Shown piece by piece: positions 40,818-47,282 of a stretch of 47,282 nt of DNA. A model generated the notes under the pieces. That model saw only the letters and a list, made by a program, of their open reading frames with translations. It searched no databases and had not been told where the DNA came from. The stretch spans positions 1-47,282 of the forward strand of contig DASZWD010000050.1 in the NCBI GenBank assembly GCA_035546775.1, written 5' to 3'. The number at the start of each line of letters is the position of its first letter. Position 1 is the stretch's first letter. This DNA is from Acidimicrobiales bacterium (GTDB taxonomy: Bacteria > Actinomycetota > Acidimicrobiia > Acidimicrobiales > JACCXE01). The translations under genes and the position numbers were made by a program.

Positions 40818-42010
40818 TGGATCGCCCCCTGCGCCCTTAACGACGCGATGGCGTCGGCGTCGAGGCCGAGCAACTCGTGCAGCACCTCGTCGGTGTGCGC
40901 GCCGAGCGTTGGGCCGGCGTGGCGGATGGTGCCGGGCGTCTCGGTGAAGCGGGGCACCACCCCGGTGACCGGCACTTCCCAGCCCTGTGACGAGGTGATG
41001 CGGCGCACCATGTCGCGGGCGAGGTACTGCGGGTCGGTGAGCATGTCGGGCGCGGTGAAGATGCGCCCGGCGGGTACGCCGTGGCGTTCGAGCACGGCCA
41101 GCACGTCTTCGCACGACAGCGTGGAGGTCCAGGCGCCGACGATGGCGTCGATCTCTTCGAGGTGGGCGCCGCGGGCGTGATGCGACGAGAAGCGTTCGTC
41201 CGTCGCCAACTCGGGCTGGCCCATGGCGTCGCACAAACGGGTGAACACGGCATCGGCGTTACCGGCGACCGCGACCTCGGCGCCGTCGGCGGTCGGGTAC
41301 GCGTTGGCTGGAGCGACGCCGGGCAGGATGCTGCCGGTGCGCGTGCGAATGACGCCGCCGAGTTCGTAATCGGCCATGGTCGACTCCATCAGCGCCGCGA
41401 CCGCTTCGTAGATGGCGACGTCCACCTCTTGGCCCTTGCCTGTGTCCTTCGCCCGTACGAGCGCCGCCAGCGTGCCGATCACGGCGAAGACCGACGCCAG
41501 CGCGTCGCCCAGCGAGATGCCGGTGCGCGCCGGCGGCCGGTCGGGGCTGCCGGTCGTGTAGCGCACGCCCCCCATCGCCTCGCCGATGCTGCCGAACCCG
41601 GCGTTGTTGGCCAGCGGACCGGTCTGGCCGAACCCGCTCACGTGCACGAGGATCAATTTCGGGTTGCGCGCGCTCAGCGACTCGTAGTCCATTCCCCACT
41701 TGTCGAGCTGGCCGGTGCGGAAGTTCTCGACCACCACGTCGACGTGGCTGGCGAGGTCGACGGCGATCTGGCGCGCCGCGTCCTGCCGCATGTCCAACAC
41801 GATCGAGCGCTTGTTGCGACCGATGCTCGGCCACCACAGCGAGTCGCCGTCGCGGGTGACACCCCAGCGTCGCATCGGGTCGCCGTCGCCCGGCGACTCG
41901 ACCTTGATGACATCGGCGCCGTAGTCGCCGAGCAACTGGCCGGCGAACGGACCCGCGATGAAGTTACCGAGTTCGAGGACGCGGACGCCGTCGAGGGGAC
42001 CAGCCGTCAA
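40814..42010 (-). CDS. Family III (CaiB/BaiF) CoA-transferase
   Basis: 398-aa enzyme that would move CoA between acyl groups to activate a carboxylic acid. Typical segments: L-D-G-V-R-V-L-E-L-G-N-F-I-A-G-P, G-A-D-V-I-K-V-E, R-N-K-R-S-I-V-L-D-M, V-V-E-N-F-R-T-G, V-S-G-F-G-Q-T-G-P and F-A-V-I-G-T-L-A-A-L-V-R-A. The catalytic Asp should lie in the G-I-S-L-G-D-A-L-A-S segment near residue 168. Start is an apparent TTG at 42010, 3 nt after the upstream stop. Acyl substrate unknown. Confidence 0.9.
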   Translation of the reverse strand: MTAGPLDGVRVLELGNFIAGPFAGQLLGDYGADVIKVESPGDGDPMRRWGVTRDGDSLWWPSIGRNKRSIVLDMRQDAARQIAVDLASHVDVVVENFRTGQLDKWGMDYESLSARNPKLILVHVSGFGQTGPLANNAGFGSIGEAMGGVRYTTGSPDRPPARTGISLGDALASVFAVIGTLAALVRAKDTGKGQEVDVAIYEAVAALMESTMADYELGGVIRTRTGSILPGVAPANAYPTADGAEVAVAGNADAVFTRLCDAMGQPELATDERFSSHHARGAHLEEIDAIVGAWTSTLSCEDVLAVLERHGVPAGRIFTAPDMLTDPQYLARDMVRRITSSQGWEVPVTGVVPRFTETPGTIRHAGPTLGAHTDEVLHELLGLDADAIASLRAQGAIQ

Positions 42011-42013
42011 CCG

Positions 42014-42658
42014 CTACTCGCCCGTCGTGGTCATGCGGCCGATGTCGGCCGCGCCGTAGCCCTCGGGCGCGGCGATCTCGACGATCGGGTCCTCGCGCTC
42101 GTCGTACTCGGTGCGCAACGCCACCGACATCACGGCGTGCAGCACGTAGGTCATCGTGATGTAGGTGAACTCCATGATCTGCTCGTCGCTGAGGTGTTCC
42201 TTCAGCACCGCGAACACGCCGTCGGCGACGCGGCCGTGGGCGAGCACGAGGGCGTCGGTGTAGGCGAGCAGGGCGCGCTCGAGCTCGTCGAACTGATCGC
42301 TGACCTGCCAATGCTTGATCGCCTCGATCTTCTCCTCGGAGAAGCCGAGGGCGCGGCAGCTCTTGCAGTGCTGCGAGAACACGAATTGGCTGCCGACGAC
42401 CCAGCCCCCGCGGGTCTGTCCGAGCTCACGCAACTGCGGGCTGATCTTGCGGTCGGGGCTGGCGTAAAGGGCGAAGCCGGCCACCGCGTGTTCGAGCACG
42501 TCAGGCGAGTTGGCCCACACCGTCCACCAGTCGCCGGGGGTGCCGGTGGCGGTGCCGGGCTCGGCGACCGGGTCGCGATCGCCGAACAGGATCTTGTACA
42601 TCCTGCGCACAATCTTCGGGTTGTCGTCCGATTTCGGGATCTGTCCTAGCCGCGGCAT
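42014..42658 (-). CDS. AhpD/carboxymuconolactone decarboxylase-like protein
   Basis: 214-aa all-helical AhpD-fold protein. The S-Q-H-C-K-S-C-R-A-L-G motif (Cys-x-x-Cys followed by a helix) near residue 97 matches the AhpD redox/proton-relay centre. It is preceded by G-Q-T-R-G-G-W-V-V-G-S-Q-F-V-F and followed by F-D-E-L-E-R-A-L-L-A-Y-T-D-A-L. It may be a peroxidase-like or decarboxylase enzyme of the pathway. Start chosen at ATG 42658 (M-P-R-L-G-Q-I-P), since upstream starts overlap the divergent gene. First gene of the operon that ends at 37422. Confidence 0.83.
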   Translation of the reverse strand: MPRLGQIPKSDDNPKIVRRMYKILFGDRDPVAEPGTATGTPGDWWTVWANSPDVLEHAVAGFALYASPDRKISPQLRELGQTRGGWVVGSQFVFSQHCKSCRALGFSEEKIEAIKHWQVSDQFDELERALLAYTDALVLAHGRVADGVFAVLKEHLSDEQIMEFTYITMTYVLHAVMSVALRTEYDEREDPIVEIAAPEGYGAADIGRMTTTGE

Positions 42659-42666
42659 CGGCGGAT

Positions 42667-42674
42667 TGTATACA
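42667..42674. promoter_or_regulatory. GTATAC operator-like site in the divergent promoter
   Basis: TGTATACA is a perfect 8-bp palindrome in the 24-bp gap between the operon start (42658, minus) and the VOC start (42683, plus). GntR-family regulators bind GT-N-TA-N-AC/GTATAC-type sites, and a GntR gene is in this operon. It would also overlap one of the promoters. Confidence 0.55.
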
Positions 42675-42682
42675 TTGCCCTC

Positions 42683-43258
42683 ATGGCCGGTACCCAGTTC
42701 ACGAACGCCGAATTCGAGCTCCGGGGCTTCAACCATCTCGCCCTCGTCGCCCGCGACATGAAGGAAACCGTCGAGTGGTACGAGGACGTGCTCGGTATGA
42801 AGCTCGTCAAGACCCTCGAGCTACCGGGCGGCCACGGCCAGCACTTCTTCATGGACATGGGCAACGGCGTCGACGGGATCGCGTTCTTCTACTTCGGTGA
42901 GCACGCGCCCGAACCCGAGCGCGGCGTGTCGATCCAGAACCGCTTCGGCATCACCGCCATCGGCACGATGAACCACCTCGCCTTCGACGTCGACCCCGAA
43001 AAGTTCGACGCCTACCGCCAGAAGCTGATCGACAAGGGCGTCGAAGTCACGATGACGATCAACCACTGCGACTCGCTCGACGGCGGCCACAAGGAGAACT
43101 ACGACCCGGCCACCGACGACGGAGACGTGTTCGTGCGCTCGATCTACTTCAACGACCCGAACGGCACGAAGCTCGAGTTCGCCTGCTGGACCAAGACCTT
43201 CGACGAGTCCGACGTCAAGCACGCCCCCGCCACCGCCCAAACCCCCGTCGACGCCTAA
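42683..43258 (+). CDS. VOC-family protein, extradiol-dioxygenase-like
   Basis: 191-aa protein with two VOC modules. Metal-ligand candidates are His in F-N-H-L-A-L-V (residue ~17), His in M-N-H-L-A-F-D-V (~95) and Glu in K-L-E-F-A-C-W (~160), the two-His-one-Glu set of the family. Also W-Y-E-D-V-L-G-M-K-L-V and F-F-M-D-M-G-N-G. It could be a ring-cleaving dioxygenase or a related lyase in the same pathway as the divergent operon. ATG 42683 is the only start with a suitable distance from the operator-like site. The gene ends 10 bp before a long perfect palindrome. Confidence 0.83.
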   Translation: MAGTQFTNAEFELRGFNHLALVARDMKETVEWYEDVLGMKLVKTLELPGGHGQHFFMDMGNGVDGIAFFYFGEHAPEPERGVSIQNRFGITAIGTMNHLAFDVDPEKFDAYRQKLIDKGVEVTMTINHCDSLDGGHKENYDPATDDGDVFVRSIYFNDPNGTKLEFACWTKTFDESDVKHAPATAQTPVDA

Positions 43259-43267
43259 CCCCTCGCG

Positions 43268-43314
43268 AACTTGTGTTCTGTGGCACACGATTCGTGTGCC
43301 ACAGAACACAAGTT
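43268..43314. terminator. 47-bp perfect palindrome, bidirectional terminator
   Basis: Left arm 43268-43290 (AACTTGTGTTCTGTGGCACA then CGA), central T, and a perfect reverse complement at 43292-43314: 23 bp without a mismatch. It lies between convergent genes, 10 nt after the VOC stop and directly adjoining the stop of the lyase gene (43315-43317). Confidence 0.75.
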
Positions 43315-44223
43315 TCAGGAGGTGGCATACGGGGTGCCGGCGAAGCGGGGGCCGGCGACGCCGACGTGGCTCTGCACTGACCGGCCCGTGATGCGGCAGG
43401 CGACGCGCGCCGCCTCGACCATGCCGGCGACGTCGACGCCCGTCTCGACGCCCATGGCGTCGAGAGCGTGCGCCAGGTCTTCGAGCGCCAGGTTGCCCGA
43501 CGCTCCGGGGGCGAACGGGCAACCACCCAACCCGCCGACGCTGCCGTCGACGCGCTCGACGCCCGCCTCGATGGCGCGCAACGCGTTGGTGATGGCCAGG
43601 CCCCGCGTGTCGTGGAGATGGATGCCGACGGGCAGACCCAGCGCGGCGACGCGCGTCACCGCCGGGCCGATCTCGGTGGGCACGGCGGTGCCGATGGTGT
43701 CGGCAAGGCCGAGTGCCTTCACGCCGGCGGCGACGGCGGCCTCGGCCACGCGCACGACGTCGTCCAGCGGGACGGGACCGGTGAACGGGCAGCCAAACGC
43801 AGTGGCGAGCGTCAACTCGACGACGGCGCCGTCGGCGTCGGCCAACGCCACGACCCGCGCGAGACCGGCGAGGCCCTCGGCGACGGACTGACCGGCGTTC
43901 TCGCGCTGGTGCGCCTCCGACACCGAGATCACCCACTGCAGGTGCCGGAGGCCGGCGGCGAGCGCCCGCTGCGCGCCCCGCTCGTTGAGCACGAGTCCCC
44001 AGCGGGTGACGGGCGACCCGGCGGTCGCCGCGACCATCTCTTCGGCGTCGGCCATCGCCGGGACGCGGTCGGGCCGCACGAACGATGTCAGTTCGAGATC
44101 ACGGATGCCGGCGGCGACGAGGGCTTCGAACAGCTCGAGCTTGGCCTGCGTGCTGACGGGTGCCTCGTCCTGCAAGCCGTCGCGCAGCGTCACGTCGCGG
44201 AGCACCACCATGCGACCGACCAT
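43315..44223 (-). CDS. HMG-CoA lyase-like aldolase (DRE-TIM)
   Basis: 302-aa TIM-barrel lyase. The signature R-D-V-T-L-R-D-G-L-Q-D-E near the N-terminus is the DRE-TIM metal/substrate site. H-L-H-D-T-R-G (metal His pair) and G-G-L-G-G-C-P-F-A-P-G-A-S-G-N with its loop Cys match hydroxymethylglutaryl-CoA lyases. It would cleave HMG-CoA, or a related 3-hydroxy-acyl-CoA, to acetyl-CoA and a keto acid; leucine or branched-acid breakdown is plausible. Start ATG 44223; ATG 44211 is an alternative 4 residues later. No clear SD for either. Divergent from the DUF998 gene 12 nt away. Confidence 0.88.
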   Translation of the reverse strand: MVGRMVVLRDVTLRDGLQDEAPVSTQAKLELFEALVAAGIRDLELTSFVRPDRVPAMADAEEMVAATAGSPVTRWGLVLNERGAQRALAAGLRHLQWVISVSEAHQRENAGQSVAEGLAGLARVVALADADGAVVELTLATAFGCPFTGPVPLDDVVRVAEAAVAAGVKALGLADTIGTAVPTEIGPAVTRVAALGLPVGIHLHDTRGLAITNALRAIEAGVERVDGSVGGLGGCPFAPGASGNLALEDLAHALDAMGVETGVDVAGMVEAARVACRITGRSVQSHVGVAGPRFAGTPYATS

Positions 44224-44235
44224 ACAGTTGCGCCC

Positions 44236-44781
44236 GTGCACCGCCCGACTCGACTCGCGGCGATCGGCGGCGTCGCCGGGCCGGCGGCGTTCATCGGTGC
44301 GTGGGGCGTGCTCGGCACGCGGCTCAAGCACTACAACCCGCTGCACGATCCGATCAGCCGGCTCGCCGCGATCGGGTCGTCGACGCGGGCGCCGATGACC
44401 GCCGGCTTCCTGGCGTTCTCCGTCGGCTTGGCGTTGTACGCGCTCAGCGCGCGCGACCACCTGTCGCGACGCGTCGCCGCCCTCGCGGCAGTCAACGCGG
44501 CGGCGACGATCGGCGTCGCCGCGTTTCCGCTCGAAGGCTTCGGCGGCAGCTTCGGCCACGCCGCTTCGGCCTTCACCGGCTACGCCACCCTCGCCGCCAT
44601 GCCGGCGGTGCACGGCCGGCGCGGCGGCAAAGCGCTGTCGGCCGTTATCGCCGCCGCGTTGGTGCTCAGCATCGTCGACGAGTCGCACACCGGACTGTTC
44701 CAGCGCAGCGGCCTCACCCTCGGCGACGCCTGGATCGTCGCCACCGCCCTCAGCATCCTCCAGGGAAGGAGTCAACCGTGA
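44236..44781 (+). CDS. DUF998-family membrane protein
   Basis: 181-aa integral membrane protein with about five or six hydrophobic segments: R-L-A-A-I-G-G-V-A-G-P-A-A-F-I, M-T-A-G-F-L-A-F-S-V-G-L-A-L-Y-A-L and P-L-E-G-F-G-G-S-F-G-H near the middle, as in DUF998 proteins. The family has no established biochemical role. Starts at GTG 44236. Its TGA overlaps the GTG of the amidohydrolase by 4 nt. Confidence 0.8.
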   Translation: MHRPTRLAAIGGVAGPAAFIGAWGVLGTRLKHYNPLHDPISRLAAIGSSTRAPMTAGFLAFSVGLALYALSARDHLSRRVAALAAVNAAATIGVAAFPLEGFGGSFGHAASAFTGYATLAAMPAVHGRRGGKALSAVIAAALVLSIVDESHTGLFQRSGLTLGDAWIVATALSILQGRSQP

Positions 44782-45899
44782 TTGCTCTGCGCGCCGCCCG
44801 CGCCTTCGACGGCGACCGGTTCCTCGACAACGCCGTCGTGGTCGTCGACGGCAACGTCATCACCGACGTCGGCGAGTCCGTACCCGCGGGCGTCGACGTG
44901 GTCGACCTCGGCGACGCGCTGCTCACTCCCGGCTTGATCGACTCGCATCAGCACCTCGTGTTCAACGCCCAGGGCACGCTCGAAGAGCAAGTGGCCGGCG
45001 TGTCGGACGACGAGTTGCGCGAGCGCGCCCGCGCCAACGCCCAGCGCGCCCTGCGCGCCGGCATCACGACCATCCGCGACCTCGGTGATCGCAACTACGT
45101 CACGGTGGGTCTACGCGACGACGCGACGCTCCCGACGATCCTCGCCGCTGGGCCGCCGCTCACGCCGGAACAGGGTCACTGCTGGTTTCTCGGCGGCGAG
45201 TGCGGCGACACCGACGCGCTCGTCGCCGCCGTGGGCGAGCGCCGGGCGCGCGGCTGCGACGTCGTGAAGATCATGGTGACGGGCGGCGCGCTGACGCCGA
45301 CGTATCCCATGTGGAGGTCGCAATTCACCACCGACCAACTGCGCGCCGTCGTCGCCGCCGCCCACGACGTCGGGCTCCCCGTCGCCGCCCACTGCCACGG
45401 GGTCGGAGGCATCGCGTCGGCCGTCGAAGTCGGTGTGGACACGATCGAGCACTGCACCTTCTTCACCGAAAGCGGTGGGTCGGAGCCCGACGAGACGCTG
45501 CTGCACGCGATCATCGCCGCCGGCATCCCGGTGTCGGTCACCCTCGGTCAGCTGCCGGGGGGCGAACCACCACCGGTGATCAAGGCGAACTTCGAGACGA
45601 TGCTCGACGCCTTCCGGTTCTTCGTGCACAACGGCGGCACCGCGGTCGTCGGAACCGACGCCGGCATCGGCCCGCCGAAGCCGCACGACGTGCTGCCCTA
45701 CGCGTACGACACCTTGCTTGGCATCGGCATGACGCCGGAGCGGGCACTGCAAGCGATGACGTCGAAGTCAGCGGACGTCATCGGCCTCGGTGACCGGAAG
45801 GGACGGCTGGCGCCGGGCTACGACGCCGACGTCCTCGCCACCGGCGCGGCGCTCACCGAAGTGCGCGGCGTGTGGCTACGCGGCGAGCGCGTCGTTTGA
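44778..45899 (+). CDS. Imidazolonepropionase/Xaa-Pro dipeptidase-like amidohydrolase
   Basis: 373-aa metal-dependent hydrolase. Metal motifs: D-S-H-Q-H-L near residue 56 (H-x-H), a Lys in D-V-V-K-I-M-V-T-G-G (~165, likely carboxylated), A-H-C-H-G (~205), E-H-C-T-F (~225) and the terminal G-T-D-A-G Asp (~292). This set matches the cyclic imidate/Xaa-Pro-type amidohydrolases. Start GTG 44778 overlaps the DUF998 stop, with a strong SD GGAAGGAG. C-terminal R-L-A-P-G-Y-D-A-D-V-L is typical. Substrate unknown. Confidence 0.9.
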   Translation: MIALRAARAFDGDRFLDNAVVVVDGNVITDVGESVPAGVDVVDLGDALLTPGLIDSHQHLVFNAQGTLEEQVAGVSDDELRERARANAQRALRAGITTIRDLGDRNYVTVGLRDDATLPTILAAGPPLTPEQGHCWFLGGECGDTDALVAAVGERRARGCDVVKIMVTGGALTPTYPMWRSQFTTDQLRAVVAAAHDVGLPVAAHCHGVGGIASAVEVGVDTIEHCTFFTESGGSEPDETLLHAIIAAGIPVSVTLGQLPGGEPPPVIKANFETMLDAFRFFVHNGGTAVVGTDAGIGPPKPHDVLPYAYDTLLGIGMTPERALQAMTSKSADVIGLGDRKGRLAPGYDADVLATGAALTEVRGVWLRGERVV

Positions 45900-45903
45900 C
45901 GCG

Positions 45904-46698
45904 TTAGGCGCGGAACACGACGGGCCATAGCTCGTCGTCGGCGTAGGCGTCGCCCACACCGCGGCCGCGGCTCTGGAGCAACCCGAGGTTGTAGTGGCGC
46001 CAACCCTCGCCCTCGTCGATGGCGGTGACGTCGCCGGCGACGAGGTGCACGGCGAGCGAGCGGCGCGGTCGCTTGCTCTTGTTCGGTCCGCTGCCGTGGA
46101 ACGTCAGTACATGGTGGAAGCTCGCCTCGCCGGCGCGCATGCACAGGTGGCGCGGCTCACCACCGAGGCGCGCCAGCTGGGCGTCGACGTCGGTGCCGAG
46201 GAAGTTGCTGGCGCCGGGCACGTGACCCCACGCGTGACTCCCGGGGATCACCTGCATGGCGCCGTTCACCTCGTCGACGTCGTCGAGGGCCACCCACGCC
46301 GTCACGAACGCGTCGCGCGACGCGACGGTCTTCCACGAATCCCAGTCCTGGTGCCAGCCGATGTTCCCCGTATCCACACCCGTCGGCGGCTTGTCGAGCA
46401 GCTGGTCCTGCCACAGCCGCACCGTCGGCGTGTCGAGCAACGCGGCGGCGATCTCACCGAGGCGTTTGTCGGTGGCGAGCGACGCCAGATCGGGGTCGGC
46501 CCACCACGCGTTGTCGATCTTGCGCAGCGCACTGGGGTCGGGCGGGATCGGCAGGTCGAGCGTCGGGCGCCGGCCGGTCCGGTACTCCCCCGCTTCGACG
46601 CGGGCCAGCGCGGCGCGGAAGCACTCGACCTCGTCGGCGCTGAACAGCTGCGGCGCGATGACGTACCCGTCGCGCTGGAATGCCGCTACGTCGATCAC
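45904..46698 (-). CDS. Phytanoyl-CoA dioxygenase (PhyH)-family protein
   Basis: 264-aa Fe(II)/2-oxoglutarate-dependent oxygenase. Iron ligands are seen as W-H-Q-D-W-D (His-x-Asp, residue ~120) and a distal His in T-F-H-G-S-G-P-N, followed by R-R-S-L-A-V-H, where Arg should bind 2-oxoglutarate. N-terminal [13 protein letters not shown] matches the family. It may hydroxylate a lipid or natural-product intermediate. Start set at GTG 46698 (V-I-D-V-A-A-F), since the longer frame to 46719 has no better site. Convergent with the amidohydrolase; gap 4 nt. Confidence 0.88.
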   Translation of the reverse strand: MIDVAAFQRDGYVIAPQLFSADEVECFRAALARVEAGEYRTGRRPTLDLPIPPDPSALRKIDNAWWADPDLASLATDKRLGEIAAALLDTPTVRLWQDQLLDKPPTGVDTGNIGWHQDWDSWKTVASRDAFVTAWVALDDVDEVNGAMQVIPGSHAWGHVPGASNFLGTDVDAQLARLGGEPRHLCMRAGEASFHHVLTFHGSGPNKSKRPRRSLAVHLVAGDVTAIDEGEGWRHYNLGLLQSRGRGVGDAYADDELWPVVFRA

Positions 46699-46742
46699 CC
46701 GGCGAGCGTAACGGTGCACCCCCGGTGGGAGACGAAACGAGC

Positions 46743-47138
46743 ATGGATACCGAAGTCACCAAGTCCGACGCCGAGTGGCGCGCCGAGTTGACGCCGGCGC
46801 AGTACAACGTGCTGCGCAAGGCCGGCACCGAGCGTGCGTTCAGCGGCGAGTACTGGGACTGCCACGACGACGGCATGTACCACTGCGCCGCGTGCGACGC
46901 CCCGCTGTTCGCCTCCGACACCAAGTTCGACTCAGGCACCGGCTGGCCGAGCTTCACCGAGCCCGCGGTGGCCGAGGCCGTGTCGCTGCATCGTGACCGC
47001 AGCCTGTTCATGACGCGCACCGAAGTGCGCTGCAAGCGTTGCGGCGGCCACCTCGGTCACGTCTTCGGTGACGGGCCGGCGCCGACCGGTCAGCGCTACT
47101 GCATCAACTCGTGCTCGCTCGACCTCAAGCGTCGATGA
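46743..47138 (+). CDS. msrB: Peptide methionine-R-sulfoxide reductase MsrB
   Basis: 131-aa cytoplasmic repair enzyme that reduces methionine-R-sulfoxide. Zn-binding pairs C-A-A-C and [21 protein letters not shown] and the catalytic R-Y-C-I-N-S all match MsrB. An additional Cys follows (I-N-S-C-S-L), close to the usual S-A-S-L. Full length. ATG 46743; a GGGAG at ~12-nt spacing precedes it. Its last 14 bases overlap the convergent AlaX gene. Confidence 0.95.
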   Translation: MDTEVTKSDAEWRAELTPAQYNVLRKAGTERAFSGEYWDCHDDGMYHCAACDAPLFASDTKFDSGTGWPSFTEPAVAEAVSLHRDRSLFMTRTEVRCKRCGGHLGHVFGDGPAPTGQRYCINSCSLDLKRR

Positions 47139-47282
47139 CCTCGATGCGGATCCGCTTGTTGCCCTTGCCCTTCGACTCGGTCTTGACGACGCGTATCCGG
47201 CCGACCTGATCAGTCGACGACACGTGCGTGCCGCCGTCGGCCTGCTTGTCGAGACCGACGATGTCGACGACGCGGATCTCCG
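47125..47282 (-). CDS. AlaX-type alanyl-tRNA editing protein, C-terminal end (partial)
   Basis: Only the last 51 codons are inside the window; the start is beyond the right edge. The translated end contains [11 protein letters not shown] and [21 protein letters not shown], the C-terminal half of the AlaX/AlaRS editing domain with its zinc-binding H in G-T-H-V. It would deacylate mischarged Ser/Gly-tRNA(Ala). Stop TGA at 47127-47125, overlapping msrB by 14 bp. Confidence 0.85.
   Translation of the reverse strand, partial: EIRVVDIVGLDKQADGGTHVSSTDQVGRIRVVKTESKGKGNKRIRIEVIDA

Overview
The window is a gene-dense, uninterrupted stretch of high-GC bacterial chromosome. It has about 45 protein genes and no rRNA, tRNA, insertion sequence or CRISPR array that I could find. 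Very high GC, frequent GTG starts, ATGA/GTGA/TAATG gene junctions, an F420-type LLM oxidoreductase, a mycobacterial-style CoA/NTF2/VOC catabolic operon, and many Sec/Tat lipoproteins without outer-membrane machinery suggest a monoderm actinobacterium. Acidimicrobiia (Ilumatobacter-like) is my best guess, by inference only.

Layout. 1-8110 (minus) is a branched-chain/amide-type ABC importer operon. It starts with a large secreted 46-residue-repeat protein, then two different lipoprotein binding proteins, LivH, and a LivM-LivG fusion cut by the left edge. 8199-13686 holds a lipocalin-like DUF protein, a hotdog thioesterase, an erythromycin-esterase-like protein, an LLM oxidoreductase, a secreted beta-propeller/PKD protein and an O-methyltransferase. 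13696-19298 (plus) carries a large AAA ATPase regulator, a cupin joined in frame to a methyltransferase N-terminus, an OsmC protein and a flavoprotein oxidoreductase.

19295-24477 (minus) is the most striking region. It is a SipW/TasA-like surface-fibre module made of a TasA/camelysin-like subunit, a second SipW-type secreted Ig-like repeat protein, an OmpR-family response regulator, a soluble histidine kinase, a SipW-type signal peptidase and a degenerate GAF kinase. A nearly identical 25-bp element lies upstream of both the fibre gene and the peptidase gene. Next come an ECF sigma/YCII pair (24675-26197) whose sigma gene has no normal start codon, an orphan hybrid kinase, a small PepSY-like secreted protein, a patatin and a TMEM175 channel.

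30993-33763 is a divergent pair: a three-cupredoxin membrane-anchored copper nitrite reductase and an HTH regulator with SufR-like cysteines fused in frame to a Nudix domain, with an inverted repeat between them. Then come a D-aminoacylase-type amidohydrolase and an RTX-repeat lipoprotein. 37422-42658 (minus) is a tightly packed eight-gene catabolic operon (AhpD-like, family III CoA-transferase, GntR regulator, three tandem NTF2-like paralogues, VOC protein, acyl-CoA-dehydrogenase-fold flavoprotein). A VOC dioxygenase-like gene diverges from it over a GTATAC operator-like site. The right end has an HMG-CoA-lyase-like gene, DUF998, an amidohydrolase, a phytanoyl-CoA dioxygenase-like gene, MsrB and the end of an AlaX-type editing protein. 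No stretch over 300 bases lacks a gene; the longest gap is 11381-11666.
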